Shown here: positions 7,636 through 16,740 of the stretch, piece after piece
How the letters are laid out: every line of letters begins with the position of its first letter
Position numbering within the stretch: position 1 is the first letter of the stretch
Assembly: GCA_017744735.1 (NCBI GenBank)
Contig: JAGIAR010000003.1
Location: 124,001 to 188,000 of the forward strand
Source of the DNA: Novosphingobium sp.
GTDB lineage: Bacteria; Pseudomonadota; Alphaproteobacteria; Sphingomonadales; Sphingomonadaceae
DNA length: 64,000 nucleotides
Direction of reading: 5' to 3'
Notes under the pieces: model-generated
Seen by the model: the letters and a program-made list of their open reading frames with translations, nothing else
What the model was told of the DNA's origin: nothing
The model's database searches: none
Translations under genes and position numbers: made by a program

Positions 7636-8562
7636 CTATTGCTCGGCAGTCGTTGCACCATAATACTGCCTGAGGTCGGGACCCGGAAAACCCTGCCCCG
7701 CCAGTTGCTGCGACAACCTCACTGCAAGGTCGGCGTTTTCAGGCAGTCCGCTTTCGAACAATTCGTAAGCGATATTGTAACGCGCAACGGCAAACCCCTG
7801 GTCCGCCGATTTCTCAAGCCAACCGATCGCCTTTTCCCGATCGCGTTTCGCGATCCAGTAATATTGGTAAAGCCGGAACGATGCGCTCCCGTCGGTTTGA
7901 GCCTTCGCGGTAAGGTCTGTCAGCTCGTCAGGATAAAGCCCGAAGACGGCTGCGGCGGACAGCATCGACCGCGGGTCGATCGAAGCGCTGGCTTGCGATG
8001 GGCAGAACAGCATCATGAAATCGCTATCGCCCAGTTTGAAACCGGCTGGCATCGACCTGCCGATGCTATCGGACGACGAGGTCACATAGACTGGATTCCA
8101 GCCGCACAGCATCGCGCCCTTCTTCATGAAAAATGCATCAGCTTCGCAGCCGTGCACTTTCACTTTGAGCAGGCGAGAAAGTTGCTCGGCATAGGATTTG
8201 TCGCCGCCAGCAAGGCTGTCACTCGCCCCCAGCCACACCTCTTTCCGTTTCTTGCCGGCAAAACTCGCGGAAGTTTGGATCGCCGTGGCCATTTCGCGTG
8301 GATGAATCAGCCGGCCATCGCTTGAGAATACCCGCCCCAACGCGCCGTAAGCGGAAATGGAATAGTCATCGTCCTCATTCCACGCGCTCGAGAATTTGGC
8401 GAGCCAGTTTCCCATCTCATCGGTCGGCGTTCGCGTGACCGAATCCGCCGGAGAAACACAGTCCGCGACGAGTTTGGCGCTTTTGGCGAAGGTCTCGGTT
8501 GGAAGCGCGCAAGTGAGCGCCAGCAAAGCCAGGACCGTTCGCCCGGCGAATTTCACCACCAC
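7636..8562 (-). CDS. Secreted hypothetical protein with a Sel1/TPR-like C-terminal segment
   Basis: 308 aa with a signal peptide (hydrophobic '[12 protein letters not shown]', cleavage near 'ETFA'). The central part has several Cys residues ('DCVSPAD', 'VHGCEAD', 'MLCGWNP', 'LFCPSQ') that could form disulfides. Residues of about 245-290 ('[38 protein letters not shown]') read like one Sel1/TPR repeat, a protein-interaction motif. Translation starts in a GTG triplet run that overlaps the gatA stop by 10 bases, so it is coupled to gatA. It lies between gatA and the vapBC genes. No specific function can be assigned. Confidence 0.75.
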   Translation of the reverse strand: MVVKFAGRTVLALLALTCALPTETFAKSAKLVADCVSPADSVTRTPTDEMGNWLAKFSSAWNEDDDYSISAYGALGRVFSSDGRLIHPREMATAIQTSASFAGKKRKEVWLGASDSLAGGDKSYAEQLSRLLKVKVHGCEADAFFMKKGAMLCGWNPVYVTSSSDSIGRSMPAGFKLGDSDFMMLFCPSQASASIDPRSMLSAAAVFGLYPDELTDLTAKAQTDGSASFRLYQYYWIAKRDREKAIGWLEKSADQGFAVARYNIAYELFESGLPENADLAVRLSQQLAGQGFPGPDLRQYYGATTAEQ

Positions 8563-10040
8563 CGCTCGGGTCTGGCCGCGAACCCCGCCCGTTGCTCGAT
8601 CGCCAGCCCTGCATTCAGCACGCCCTGCTCGTCGAACGCCTTGCCGATCACCTGCAGCCCCAGCGGCAGGCCCTCGCGGTTGAGGCCCGAGGGCACGCTC
8701 ATCGCGGGGAGGCCGGCGAGCGAGGCGGGGACCGAGAACACGTCGTTGAGATACATCGCCAGCGGATCGTCGAGCTTGTCGCCCAATGCGAAGCTGGCGG
8801 TCGGCGTGGTCGGCGCGAGGATCACGTCGACCTTCTCGAAGGCCTCGGAGAAGTCGCGCGCGATCAGCGTGCGCAGCTTCTGCGCCTGGGTGTAATAGGC
8901 GTCGTAGAAGCCGGCGCTGAGCACATAGGTGCCGATCAGGATGCGGCGCTTGACCTCGTCGCCGAAGCCGGCGGCGCGGGTGGCGGCGTACATGTCCTGG
9001 AGGTTCGCGCCCTCGGGCAGCTCGCGCAGGCCGTAGCGCACGCCGTCATAGCGGGCGAGGTTGCTGGAGGCTTCGGCCGGGGCGATGATGTAATAGGTCG
9101 GCAGCGCGTATTTCGTATGCGGCAGGGAGATGTCGACGATCTCGGCCCCGGCATCCTTGAGCCAGGCGATCCCATCGTCCCATGCCTTCGCGACCTCGGC
9201 GTCCATCCCGTCCATCCGGTATTCGCGCGGGATGCCGACCTTCTTGCCCGTGAGGTCGCCCGAGAGACCGGCTTCCCATGCGGGCACCGGCAGGTCGAGG
9301 CTGGTCGAATCCTTCGGATCGAACCCGGCCATCGCCTCGAGCATGATCGCGCAGTCGCGCACGTCGCGCGCCATCGGACCGGCCTGGTCGAGCGAGCTGG
9401 CGAAGGCGACGATGCCCCAGCGCGAGCAGCGCCCGTACGTCGGTTTGATGCCCGAGATGCCGGTGAAGGCGGCCGGCTGACGGATCGAGCCGCCGGTGTC
9501 GGTGCCGGTCGCGGCCGGGGCGAGGCGGCCCGCGACCGCCGCCGAGCTGCCGCCCGAGCTACCGCCCGGCGCGAGCGGGGCATTGCCGCCGTCGTTGCGC
9601 CGCCAAGGCGAAATGACGTTGCCGAAATACGAGGTCTCGTTCGACGAGCCCATCGCGAACTGGTCGAGATTGAGCTTCCCGAGCATGCCCGCGCCCGCGT
9701 CCCACAATTTCTGCGAAACGGTGCTTTCGTATTCGGGCTTGAAGCCTTCGAGGATATGGCTCGCGGCGGTGGTCTGCACGCCTTTGGTGGCGAACAGGTC
9801 CTTCATCCCGATCGGGACGCCGGCCAGCTTGCCGAGCGGCTTGCCGGCGGCGCGGTCCGCATCCACCCGGTCCGCCGCTTCGAGCGCCTTTTCGGGGGTC
9901 GCGACGATGAAGGCGTTGAGCGCTTCCTGCGCCGCGGCGACATTGGCGTTGAAGCCTTCCGCCACTTCGCGCGCGGTGAAATCGCCCTTGGCCACGCCGT
10001 CGCGGATCGCGGCGACGCCGAGTTCGGTGAGGTTGGTCAT
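8553..10040 (-). CDS. gatA: Aspartyl/glutamyl-tRNA(Asn/Gln) amidotransferase subunit A
   Basis: 495 aa, normal length. It is the glutaminase subunit that releases ammonia from glutamine for GatB. The amidase-signature triad is visible: Lys80 in '[10 protein letters not shown]', the cis-Ser near 161 in 'PGGSSGGSS', and the nucleophile Ser185 in '[12 protein letters not shown]'. The ATG overlaps the gatC stop by one base (TAATG), so gatC-gatA are coupled. Unusually, gatB does not follow directly. A secreted protein, vapBC and an antisense toxin-antitoxin pair lie between. Confidence 0.96.
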   Translation of the reverse strand: MTNLTELGVAAIRDGVAKGDFTAREVAEGFNANVAAAQEALNAFIVATPEKALEAADRVDADRAAGKPLGKLAGVPIGMKDLFATKGVQTTAASHILEGFKPEYESTVSQKLWDAGAGMLGKLNLDQFAMGSSNETSYFGNVISPWRRNDGGNAPLAPGGSSGGSSAAVAGRLAPAATGTDTGGSIRQPAAFTGISGIKPTYGRCSRWGIVAFASSLDQAGPMARDVRDCAIMLEAMAGFDPKDSTSLDLPVPAWEAGLSGDLTGKKVGIPREYRMDGMDAEVAKAWDDGIAWLKDAGAEIVDISLPHTKYALPTYYIIAPAEASSNLARYDGVRYGLRELPEGANLQDMYAATRAAGFGDEVKRRILIGTYVLSAGFYDAYYTQAQKLRTLIARDFSEAFEKVDVILAPTTPTASFALGDKLDDPLAMYLNDVFSVPASLAGLPAMSVPSGLNREGLPLGLQVIGKAFDEQGVLNAGLAIEQRAGFAARPERWW

Positions 10041-10342
10041 TATTCGATCACCTTGGGCACGCCGAAGAAGCCGTGTTCGGCGGCGGGCGCGTTGGCGAGC
10101 ACCGCGTCGCGCTTGCCGCCGCCGGTCAGCGGATCGGCATCGACCACATCGTCGCGCAGGCGCAGGTGGTTGGGGATCACCGCGGTCATCGGTTCGACGG
10201 CGGCAGTATCGACCTCGCCCAGCTGCTCGACGAAGGACAGGATCTTGTTGAGCTCGGGCGCCATGCGTTCGAGCTCGGCATCGTCCATCTTCAGCCGCGC
10301 GAGCGAGGCGATCTTGGCTACGGTTGCTTTGTCTACGGACAT
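10040..10342 (-). CDS. gatC: Aspartyl/glutamyl-tRNA(Asn/Gln) amidotransferase subunit C
   Basis: 100 aa. It is the small subunit that clamps GatA to GatB. '[39 protein letters not shown]' is the conserved GatC N-terminal helix pair, and 'LRLRDDVVD' is the usual C-terminal belt motif. First gene of the gatC-gatA unit. The ATG at 10342 begins 'MSVDKATV', as expected for the family. Confidence 0.96.
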   Translation of the reverse strand: MSVDKATVAKIASLARLKMDDAELERMAPELNKILSFVEQLGEVDTAAVEPMTAVIPNHLRLRDDVVDADPLTGGGKRDAVLANAPAAEHGFFGVPKVIE

Positions 10343-10431
10343 GCCGGGGCGCTAGCAGGGGCCGCTAGCGCCTTCAAGCACCCGAGTGACGCCCCGGCGA
10401 GAGGCGTCGGCCGGGCGCCCGGTCCGGCCCG

Positions 10432-10995
10432 TCAGTTCGAAGGAGGCGCACCCGCCGGGGCCGCACCGCCCGGAGCGCCGCCGGCACCGCCCTGCTGCAT
10501 CTGCTGGAGCTGCTGCATCATCTGCATCCGGCGCTGGAAATCGGCTTCGGACATGAAATCGACCACTTCGATGTCGAAGGTCAGGTCGCTGTTCGCCGGA
10601 ATCACCACTTCGCCGGTCATCGGATTGGTGCGTTCCTGATCGCCGTAGCCCTTGGACGCCGGAATGGTCAGCACGTATTTGCCGCCCTTCTGCATCTTGG
10701 TCAGGCCTTCGACGAAGCCCTTGATCATGCCCTGGCCGAGCGGGATCGGCGCGTTCTGCGCCTGGTCGAAGATCTTGCCGTCCTTGAGCTTGCCGACGTA
10801 GTTGATCACCACCACGTCGCTCTTGCCCGGATGCGCGCCCACGCCGGCCTTGGTCTCGACCACCTTCACCGCCGGCGGCGTGGTCAGCCAGGCGAGCCCG
10901 GCGCCGAGGACGATCGCCAGCACCACGCCGATCCACAGCTTGGCGAGCGACGCCTTCTTGACGGGCTGGAGCGGAACCTGCGTGACTTCGACCAT
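10432..10995 (-). CDS. FKBP-type peptidyl-prolyl cis-trans isomerase, membrane anchored
   Basis: 187 aa. A short cytoplasmic N-terminus is followed by one transmembrane segment at about residues 17-38 ('LWIGVVLAIVLGAGLAWL'). An FKBP domain follows ('VVINYVGKLKDGKIFDQ', 'PLGQGMIKGFVEGLTKMQKGGKYVLTIPASKGYG', 'VIPANSDLTFDIEVVDF'), which catalyses proline isomerisation in the periplasm. The C-terminus is Met/Gln-rich then Gly/Ala/Pro-rich and is probably disordered. The frame also allows a TTG start at 11010, but the ATG at 10995 has an AGGA motif 7 bases upstream. Confidence 0.9.
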   Translation of the reverse strand: MVEVTQVPLQPVKKASLAKLWIGVVLAIVLGAGLAWLTTPPAVKVVETKAGVGAHPGKSDVVVINYVGKLKDGKIFDQAQNAPIPLGQGMIKGFVEGLTKMQKGGKYVLTIPASKGYGDQERTNPMTGEVVIPANSDLTFDIEVVDFMSEADFQRRMQMMQQLQQMQQGGAGGAPGGAAPAGAPPSN

Positions 10996-11075
10996 CGGGA
11001 CATCCTGCAAAAGAAAAGGGCGCGGTTTTAGGCCCGCGCCCTCTTGGCTTAACTGTGCTGTGGGTTCAAGCGGTC

Positions 11076-11282
11076 TTACTTGGAACCGTCGCGCTCCGCG
11101 CGCTTGCGCTCGAGCTTGCGGGCGCGGCGGACCGCGGCGGCCTTTTCGCGGGCGCGCTTTTCGCTCGGCTTCTCGTAATGGCGGCGCAGCTTCATTTCGC
11201 GATACACGCCTTCGCGCTGCAGCTTCTTCTTGAGCGCGCGCAGGGCCTGGTCGACATTGTTATCGCGAACGATGATCTGCAT
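11076..11282 (-). CDS. rpsU: 30S ribosomal protein S21
   Basis: 68 aa, highly basic and the usual S21 length. '[31 protein letters not shown]' and '[24 protein letters not shown]' are family-diagnostic. S21 helps mRNA base-pairing with 16S rRNA during initiation. The ATG at 11282 has GAGG about 11 bases upstream and matches the family start; an in-frame TTG 12 bases earlier is rejected. A small hairpin (CCCAC/GTGGG) sits in the leader at 11317-11330. Confidence 0.97.
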   Translation of the reverse strand: MQIIVRDNNVDQALRALKKKLQREGVYREMKLRRHYEKPSEKRAREKAAAVRRARKLERKRAERDGSK

Positions 11283-11491
11283 AAATTCCAACACCTCACA
11301 GCAACACGGGAATCAGCCCACCTGAGTGGGTCGGAGCCCGGTAAATCGAACGAAAACCGTGCCGAATCCCTTTAAGGACCGGCTCGAATGGAGGCGCCCC
11401 TAGCCAAATCGGCGCCCAAAGGCAAGCATTTGGGCGCGATATGCGCCCGCTGCACTTTCCTCCCGGACGATGCCCGGCTAAGGCTCGCGCG

Positions 11492-11899
11492 ATGACCCCG
11501 CCCTCACCCCTAGCCGCCAGCGGCATCGTCGCCCTCGGCGGCGCGATCGGATCGGTGCTGCGCTACCAGGCCGGCCGGACGATCACGCTGCTGCTCGGCC
11601 CGGCCGCCGTGACGGCCTTTCCCTGGGCGACGCTGACGGTCAATGTGGTCGGCAGCCTGGCGATGGGCGCGCTGGCCGGCTTCCTGGCCCGCCACGGGAC
11701 CGGCGGCGAGCAATGGCGCCTGTTCGTCGGCATCGGCGTGCTCGGCGGCTTCACCACCTTCTCCAGCTTCAGCCTCGAGACGATGATGCTGATCGAGCGC
11801 GGCCAGCCCTCGCTCGCGCTCACCTATGTCGCAGTGTCGATGCTGGCCGGGCTCGTCGCGCTCTATCTCGGCCTCGTGGCGATGCGGGTGGCCGGATGA
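11492..11899 (+). CDS. crcB: Fluoride efflux channel CrcB/Fluc
   Basis: 135 aa with four hydrophobic segments, the minimal Fluc subunit that exports fluoride as a dual-topology dimer. 'GGAIGSVLRYQAGR', 'TLTVNVVGSLAMGALAGF' (pore Asn) and 'GVLGGFTTFSSFSLE' (Phe-box and Na-site region) are diagnostic. The ATG at 11492 is chosen because the upstream extension (from 11441) is Pro/Arg-rich and not family-like. The stop overlaps the next gene by ATGA. It starts a long chain of overlapping genes. No fluoride riboswitch was recognised in the 200 bp upstream. Confidence 0.93.
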   Translation: MTPPSPLAASGIVALGGAIGSVLRYQAGRTITLLLGPAAVTAFPWATLTVNVVGSLAMGALAGFLARHGTGGEQWRLFVGIGVLGGFTTFSSFSLETMMLIERGQPSLALTYVAVSMLAGLVALYLGLVAMRVAG

Positions 11900-13131
11900 G
11901 CGACGGCACTGACGTCCGCCAGTTCACGGTCGGCGCGGACGACGAAGGGATCAGGCTCGATCGCTGGTTCAAGCGGCACCTGCCGCAGATCGGCTTCGCG
12001 ACCGTGTCGCGCTGGGCGCGCACCGGGCAGATCCGGGTCGACGGCAAGCGCGCCAAGCCCGAGGACCGGCTCAGCGCCGGGCAGCAGCTCCGCGTCCCCC
12101 CCGGCGGCGAGCCCGCCGAACGCAAGCCGCAGCAGCGCCGCGAGCTCGGCGAGGACGAGATCGCCCGGGCCGAGGAGATGGTGATCACGCAGGATCGCGC
12201 GGCGATCGTGCTCAACAAGCCGCCGGGCCTCGCGACCCAGGGCGGGACCAAGACGAAGGATCATGTCGACGGGCTGCTCGACGCCTTCGTGCGCGACGAC
12301 GAGGCCCGCCCGCGGCTGGTCCACCGGCTCGACAAGGACACCAGCGGCGTGCTGCTGGTCGCGCGCACCCCGGGCAGCGCGGCGTTCTTCTCCAAGCGCT
12401 TCGCCGGGCGATCCGCGAAGAAGGTCTATTGGGCGCTGATCGTCGGCGTGCCCGATGCGCTCGAAGGCACGATCGAGGCCCCGCTCGCGAAGCAGCCGGG
12501 GACCGGCGGCGAGAAGATGTGGGTCGACGAAGAGAACGGCCAGCCCGCCAAGACCAAATTCCGCGTGATCGACCGCGCGGCCAAGCGCGCCGCCTGGGTC
12601 GAGCTGCAGCCGCTCACCGGCCGCACCCACCAGCTGCGCGTGCACATGGCGGCGATCGGCCATCCGATCGTGGGCGACGGCAAATACGGCGGGCAGGATG
12701 CATTCCTGACCGGCAGCGTCAGCCGCAAGATGCACCTCCATGCGCGGCGGCTGGTGATCGACCATCCGGACGGGACCAAGCTCGACGTCACCGCCGAGCT
12801 GCCCGAACATTTCGCGGCCAGCATGGCGCAGCTCGGCTTCGACGAAGCGCTGAGCGACGCCTTGCCCGACGAAACGCCGTTCAAGCCCGGTCGCGCCGAA
12901 AAGAAGCAGGAAGCCAAGGCCCACGCCAAGCAATACCGCAAGGAACGGCGCGGCGAGCGGCGCAAGCGGGTGGAAGGCCCGGTCGGCCGCAAGCCCACCG
13001 GCAAGCGCGCCACAGCGGCGGCCAAGGGCGGCCCGACAAAGGGCCCCATGAAAGGCAGGGGTTCGCCCAAGCCCCAGGGCAGACCCCAGGGCAAACCGAA
13101 ACCGCCGGCCCGGCCGCGCGGCCGGTCCTGA
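11896..13131 (+). CDS. RluC/RluD-family rRNA pseudouridine synthase with basic tail
   Basis: 411 aa. An N-terminal S4 RNA-binding domain (about residues 18-75, 'IRLDRWFKRHLPQIGFATVSRWARTGQIRVDG') is followed by a catalytic domain. The nucleophile Asp146 sits in 'LVHRLDKDTSGVLLV', and the 'TGRTHQLRVHMAAIGHPIVGD' block is present. The last roughly 100 residues are a Lys/Arg/Pro/Gly-rich low-complexity extension absent from most homologues, probably for RNA or ribosome contact. It overlaps crcB (ATGA) and the next gene (TGATG). RluC-like (23S positions 955/2504/2580 in E. coli) is the closest guess, but the target site cannot be fixed from sequence. Confidence 0.9.
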   Translation: MSDGTDVRQFTVGADDEGIRLDRWFKRHLPQIGFATVSRWARTGQIRVDGKRAKPEDRLSAGQQLRVPPGGEPAERKPQQRRELGEDEIARAEEMVITQDRAAIVLNKPPGLATQGGTKTKDHVDGLLDAFVRDDEARPRLVHRLDKDTSGVLLVARTPGSAAFFSKRFAGRSAKKVYWALIVGVPDALEGTIEAPLAKQPGTGGEKMWVDEENGQPAKTKFRVIDRAAKRAAWVELQPLTGRTHQLRVHMAAIGHPIVGDGKYGGQDAFLTGSVSRKMHLHARRLVIDHPDGTKLDVTAELPEHFAASMAQLGFDEALSDALPDETPFKPGRAEKKQEAKAHAKQYRKERRGERRKRVEGPVGRKPTGKRATAAAKGGPTKGPMKGRGSPKPQGRPQGKPKPPARPRGRS

Positions 13132-13736
13132 TGCATCCCAACCCCGCCTTCCGCAGCGAGGACCGGGCGCTGCTCGAGACGCTGATCGACCAGGTGGGTT
13201 TCGGCATGGTGTTCGGCCAGGTCCCCGACGGGCCACGGGTCGCGCATACGCCGCTGGTCTCGACCGGAGACGGCGCGGTGCAGTTCCACCTGTCGCGCGC
13301 CAATGCGCTGGCGCGCCATCTCGACGGGATGAACGCGCTGATCGTGGTCAACGGGCCCGATGCCTATGTCAGCCCGCGCTGGTACGGCGAGCCGGGGCAG
13401 GTCCCGACTTGGAACTATGTCGCGCTGGAGCTGGAAGGCCGGGTGCGCAAGACCCACGAGGAAGGCCTTGCCGCGCTGCTCGACGCGATCGGGCAACGGC
13501 AGGAAGCGCGCATCGCGGATGACGGCACGGCGTGGAAACCGGATTCGGTGCCCGCCGATTACTGGGACAGACTGATCCGGGGGATCACCGGGTTCGAGAT
13601 GGAAGTGCTCGCCTGGCGCCCGACGCTCAAGCTGTCGCAGAACAAGCCCGAGGCCGACCGCGAACGGATTGCCGACGGGCTCGAAGCCACCGGCGCGAAG
13701 GCGCTGGCCCAATTGATGAGAGGATTGCCCCAATGA
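13131..13736 (+). CDS. FMN-binding PaiB-family protein
   Basis: 201 aa. The start 'MHPNPAFRSEDRALLETLIDQVGFGMVF' and the blocks 'PLVSTGDGAVQFHLSRANALARHLDG', 'YVSPRWYGEPGQVPTWNY' and 'LSQNKPEADR' mark the PaiB/FMN-binding split-barrel family, annotated as negative transcriptional regulators in Bacillus. No helix-turn-helix is seen, so a flavin-dependent enzymatic or binding role is as likely as regulation. The ATG shares its A with the preceding TGA. Its own stop overlaps the HAD gene. Confidence 0.88.
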   Translation: MHPNPAFRSEDRALLETLIDQVGFGMVFGQVPDGPRVAHTPLVSTGDGAVQFHLSRANALARHLDGMNALIVVNGPDAYVSPRWYGEPGQVPTWNYVALELEGRVRKTHEEGLAALLDAIGQRQEARIADDGTAWKPDSVPADYWDRLIRGITGFEMEVLAWRPTLKLSQNKPEADRERIADGLEATGAKALAQLMRGLPQ

Positions 13737-14383
13737 CCCGCCTTGCCGTGTTCGACTGCGACGGCACGCTGATCGACGGCCAGGCCGCCGTCTGCGAAGC
13801 GATGCGGACCGGCTTCGCCACGGTCGGCCTGCCGGTGCCGCCGGATCACGACATCCGCCGGATCGTCGGCCTCAGCCTGCCGGTCGCGATCCGCGGCCTC
13901 GCGCCCGATGCGGCGCCCGAGCTGGTCAGCCAGGCGGTCGAGGCCTATCGCGCGGCCTTCTTCGCGATGCGCCAGGAAGGCCGGGTCGAGGAACCGCTCT
14001 ACGACGGAATCCGCGAACTGCTGGAGGCGCTGCGCGGCAACGGCTGGGATCTCGCGGTCGCGACCGGCAAGTCCCAGCGCGGGGCCGATCGCGCCCTGAC
14101 CACGCACGGGATCGCCGACCTGTTCGTCTCGGTCCAGACCGCCGACCACCATCCGTCCAAGCCCGATCCCGCTATGCTGCAGGCCGCGATGGATTCGGTC
14201 GGCGCGGCGCCCGATCACACGGTGATGATCGGCGACACCGCCTACGACATGGCGATGGCGCGCAGCGCCGGGGTCCGCGCGATCGGGGTCGGCTGGGGCT
14301 ATCACGCGCCGGAAGAGCTCTACGCCGGCGGCGCTGACGAGGTCGCCGACGATCCCGACCATCTCGAGGAATTGCTGCGGTGA
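13733..14383 (+). CDS. HAD-superfamily hydrolase, phosphoglycolate-phosphatase-like
   Basis: 216 aa. The HAD motif I 'VFDCDGTLID' (nucleophile Asp8, acid/base Asp10), motif II 'VATGKS', motif III Lys in 'HPSKPDPAML' and motif IV 'MIGDTAYD' are all present with a helical cap between I and II. This makes it a Gph/pyrophosphatase PpaX-like small-molecule phosphatase. It overlaps the genes on both sides (ATGA and GTGA). The substrate is not determinable; phosphoglycolate is the default family guess. Confidence 0.9.
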   Translation: MTRLAVFDCDGTLIDGQAAVCEAMRTGFATVGLPVPPDHDIRRIVGLSLPVAIRGLAPDAAPELVSQAVEAYRAAFFAMRQEGRVEEPLYDGIRELLEALRGNGWDLAVATGKSQRGADRALTTHGIADLFVSVQTADHHPSKPDPAMLQAAMDSVGAAPDHTVMIGDTAYDMAMARSAGVRAIGVGWGYHAPEELYAGGADEVADDPDHLEELLR

Positions 14384-14601
14384 GCCCCGAAGACGCCCAC
14401 GCGCGCAACCGCTTCCTGATCATCGGCATCATGCGCCTGCTGGGCGTGGTGGTGACCGGTGCGGGCGTGCTGATCGTGCGCGGCGTGCTGCCCGGCTATG
14501 CCTGGGCCGGGGTGGTGGTGATCCTGATCGGGTTGCTCGACGTTTTCGTGATCCCGCAGATGCTCGCGCGCAAGTGGCGGACGCCGCCGGCCGATCGATG
14601 A
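14380..14601 (+). CDS. Small inner-membrane protein, two predicted transmembrane helices
   Basis: 73 aa, starting with GTG that overlaps the HAD stop. Two hydrophobic stretches at about residues 13-35 ('IIGIMRLLGVVVTGAGVLIV') and 40-58 ('YAWAGVVVILIGLLDVFVI') indicate a hairpin membrane protein with a basic C-terminal tail. The stop overlaps the ATP12 gene start. I do not recognise the family beyond small membrane proteins seen next to the F1 assembly factor. Confidence 0.8.
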   Translation: MSPEDAHARNRFLIIGIMRLLGVVVTGAGVLIVRGVLPGYAWAGVVVILIGLLDVFVIPQMLARKWRTPPADR

Positions 14602-15305
14602 AGCGCTTCTACAAGGAGGTTGCGGTCGAGCCGGCGCCCGTGGCCGGCGACGGCTGGCGGGTCACGCTCGACGGGCGCGGGATCAAGACCCAGATGGGGG
14701 CGAACCAGATCGTCCCGAGCCGCGCGCTGGCCGAGGCGATGGCGGCGGAATGGGCCGGTCAGGGCGCAGAGATCGACGCGGCGCGCTTCGTCTTCCGCGA
14801 CCTGGCCGATTACGCGATCGACATTGCGGCAAAGGAGGGCGTGGACCTGCTGCGCTTCGCCGAGACCGACACGCTGTGCTATCGCGCCGAGCCGGACGAC
14901 CCGCTCGCCGCCCGCCAGCGCGAATTGTGGGACCCGATCCTCGGCGCGCTGGAAACGAAGCTGGGCGTCGGCTTCGACCGGATCTGCGGCATCGTCCACC
15001 GCCCGCAGCCGCCCGCCACGATCGCGGCGCTGAAGGCGCTGCTCGACGCGGCCGATCCCTTCACCCTCGCCGCGCTCAACACCATGGCCTCGCTCGCCGC
15101 CTCGCTCGCGGTCGCGCTCGCGGCGCTGGAGGACGGCGCCGACCCCGAAACGCTCTACGCCGCCGCCAATGCCGAGGAAGACTGGCAGGCCGAGCACTGG
15201 GGCTGGGAATGGACCGCCGAGGAAAAGCGGGCGAAGAAGCTCGCGGAGTTCACCGCGGCATTCGCGTTCGCAAGGCTGACAAAAGCGGACCGTCCGTCAG
15301 ACTAG
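14598..15305 (+). CDS. ATP12-family F1-ATPase assembly chaperone
   Basis: 235 aa. 'MKRFYKEVAVEP' followed by 'VTLDGRGIKTQMG', 'EWAGQGAEIDAARF', the 'RFAETDTLCYRAE' block and 'WDPILGALETKLG' are typical of ATP12. The family binds the F1 alpha subunit before assembly and is found in alphaproteobacteria and mitochondria. The C-terminal 'EHWGWEWTAEEKRAKK' motif is conserved in bacterial members. The ATG overlaps the previous gene's stop. Cytoplasmic. Confidence 0.9.
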   Translation: MKRFYKEVAVEPAPVAGDGWRVTLDGRGIKTQMGANQIVPSRALAEAMAAEWAGQGAEIDAARFVFRDLADYAIDIAAKEGVDLLRFAETDTLCYRAEPDDPLAARQRELWDPILGALETKLGVGFDRICGIVHRPQPPATIAALKALLDAADPFTLAALNTMASLAASLAVALAALEDGADPETLYAAANAEEDWQAEHWGWEWTAEEKRAKKLAEFTAAFAFARLTKADRPSD

Positions 15306-15357
15306 CTCGGCCCGACCAAGCTTGCCAAATTCGTCTTTGCTCTTACCAACTGAACCC

Positions 15358-15966
15358 GTGACCGATGATCCCTCTCGCGCCGGCGGGCCATATCGTTCCG
15401 GCGGCGACACCGCCCGCGCGGCACTCAGTCTGGCGCTGAAGGCGACGGCGGGCGGGGATCGGACCGCGCTGCGCGAAGTCTACGAGCTCACTTCGACGAA
15501 ACTATTCGGAATTTGCCTTCGTATCTGCGGTGACAGGGCCAGCGCGGAGGACGTCTTGCAGACCATCTACGTCAAGGTATGGGAGCGCTCCGGTCAGTTC
15601 GAACCGAGCCGCGCGAGCCCAATTACATGGTTGTGCACCATCGCGCGCAACGCCGCGATCGATTGGCGTCGATCGGCGGCGGGGCGTGCCGCGGCCACGG
15701 TGAACGCGACTGAGCGGGCGATGGCTTCGGTTGTCGACGGACAGCCGCTGGCGGATGCGCAATTGCTCGAGGCGGAGAGCGAGGCCCGGCTTCATGCGTG
15801 CCTCGACGGACTCGACGGGCGGGCGCAAAATTGCATCCGCTCCGCCTTTTTCGAAGGCCTGACCTATTCCGACCTCGCCGAACGCGAGAATATCCCGCTG
15901 GGCACGATGAAGAGCGTCATCCGGCGAGCCCTGCTGAAGCTGAAAGATTGTATCGGTGACGGATGA
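15358..15966 (+). CDS. ECF-type RNA polymerase sigma factor (RpoE/SigK-like)
   Basis: About 202 aa from the GTG at 15358; a TTG at 15322 would add 12 residues, and neither has a good Shine-Dalgarno. Region 2 is 'ALREVYELTSTKLFGICLRICGDRASAEDVLQTIYVKVWERSGQF' with 'SPITWLCTIARNAAIDWRR'. Region 4 is 'IRSAFFEGLTYSDLAERENIPLGTMKSVIRRALLKLKD', a helix-turn-helix for the -35 element. The stop overlaps the downstream anti-sigma gene by 11 bases, giving the classic sigma/anti-sigma pair. It is probably released by an envelope signal and likely autoregulates this operon. Confidence 0.9.
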   Translation: MTDDPSRAGGPYRSGGDTARAALSLALKATAGGDRTALREVYELTSTKLFGICLRICGDRASAEDVLQTIYVKVWERSGQFEPSRASPITWLCTIARNAAIDWRRSAAGRAAATVNATERAMASVVDGQPLADAQLLEAESEARLHACLDGLDGRAQNCIRSAFFEGLTYSDLAERENIPLGTMKSVIRRALLKLKDCIGDG

Positions 15967-16657
15967 ATTGAGCCCCGAGGAAGAGCGCGAGGCGCTCGCG
16001 GCCGAGCTCGCGCTCGGCCTGCTGGAAGGCCAGGAGCGCGCGGACGCATTGCGCCTGCTGCTGTCCGATCCGCGCTTTGCGGCGGCGGCCGCCGCGTGGG
16101 ATGGCCGGCTGGAGCCTCTGTACGACCGGTTTGCGCCGGCCCGCCCGACAGACGGGCTCTTCGATCGGATCGAAGCCCGGCTGCCATCCCCGGCTGCGGC
16201 TTCCGCGACCGTGCGGCAGCTGCGGCGGTGGCGCGTCGCGGCGAGCGCCAGCGCGGCGCTCGCTGCGGCGCTGGCGCTCGTGCTGGTGCTTCAGCCGCGG
16301 CCCGCGACCCCGCCGGCTGCGCCGGAACTGGCGGTGGCGCGGCTGGAGGGGCCCGCGGCCGGCCCGCTCGTGCGCGCAAGCCTCGATCGGAAAAGCGGGC
16401 ACATGCGGCTGGCGATCGAGGGTATCGCGCCGGGAGAACTCGCGCCCGAGCTGTGGGTCATACCGGCAGACGGAACGCCCGTGTCGTTGGGCCTGATTCG
16501 TCCGTCGGGGTCCACGGAGTTGACCGTTTCGCCCGGCCGGCGGGCGCTGCTCCAGGATGGCGCGACCCTGGCGGTTACGCTGGAAACGGCGGCCGGCGCC
16601 CCCCATGCGGCGCCCAGCGGCGCGCCGATCGCGGCAGGAAAAATCATCTTTATCTGA
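15956..16657 (+). CDS. Anti-sigma factor (RskA-like), single-pass membrane protein
   Basis: 233 aa with a GTG start inside the sigma gene. The N-terminal acidic helical domain ('EREALAAELALGLLEGQERADALRLLLSDPRFAAAAAAWDGRLEPLYD') resembles the sigma-binding domain of the RskA/anti-sigma-K family. A transmembrane segment follows at about residues 93-113 ('VAASASAALAAALALVLVL'). The periplasmic domain carries the RskA C-terminal pattern ('MRLAIEGIAP', 'ELWVIPADGTPVSLGLI', 'LAVTLETAAGAPHAAPSGAPIAAG'). It would hold the ECF sigma factor at the membrane. Expressed with sigma and followed 83 bp later by the fasciclin gene. Confidence 0.9.
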   Translation: MTDELSPEEEREALAAELALGLLEGQERADALRLLLSDPRFAAAAAAWDGRLEPLYDRFAPARPTDGLFDRIEARLPSPAAASATVRQLRRWRVAASASAALAAALALVLVLQPRPATPPAAPELAVARLEGPAAGPLVRASLDRKSGHMRLAIEGIAPGELAPELWVIPADGTPVSLGLIRPSGSTELTVSPGRRALLQDGATLAVTLETAAGAPHAAPSGAPIAAGKIIFI

Positions 16658-16740
16658 TCGTGCTGCATCCGCAGCGCCCGCCACTTCGTAACTGCTTCGC
16701 TCCCCGCCGAGAGGATGCAGAAACACGAAGGGATTTCCCG

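Noticed and set aside
8592-10355. Long open frame (587 codons) on the plus strand opposite gatA and gatC
   Set aside because: High-GC antisense shadow: Arg/Gly/Ala/His-rich, no family motif, and gatA/gatC are certain on the other strand.
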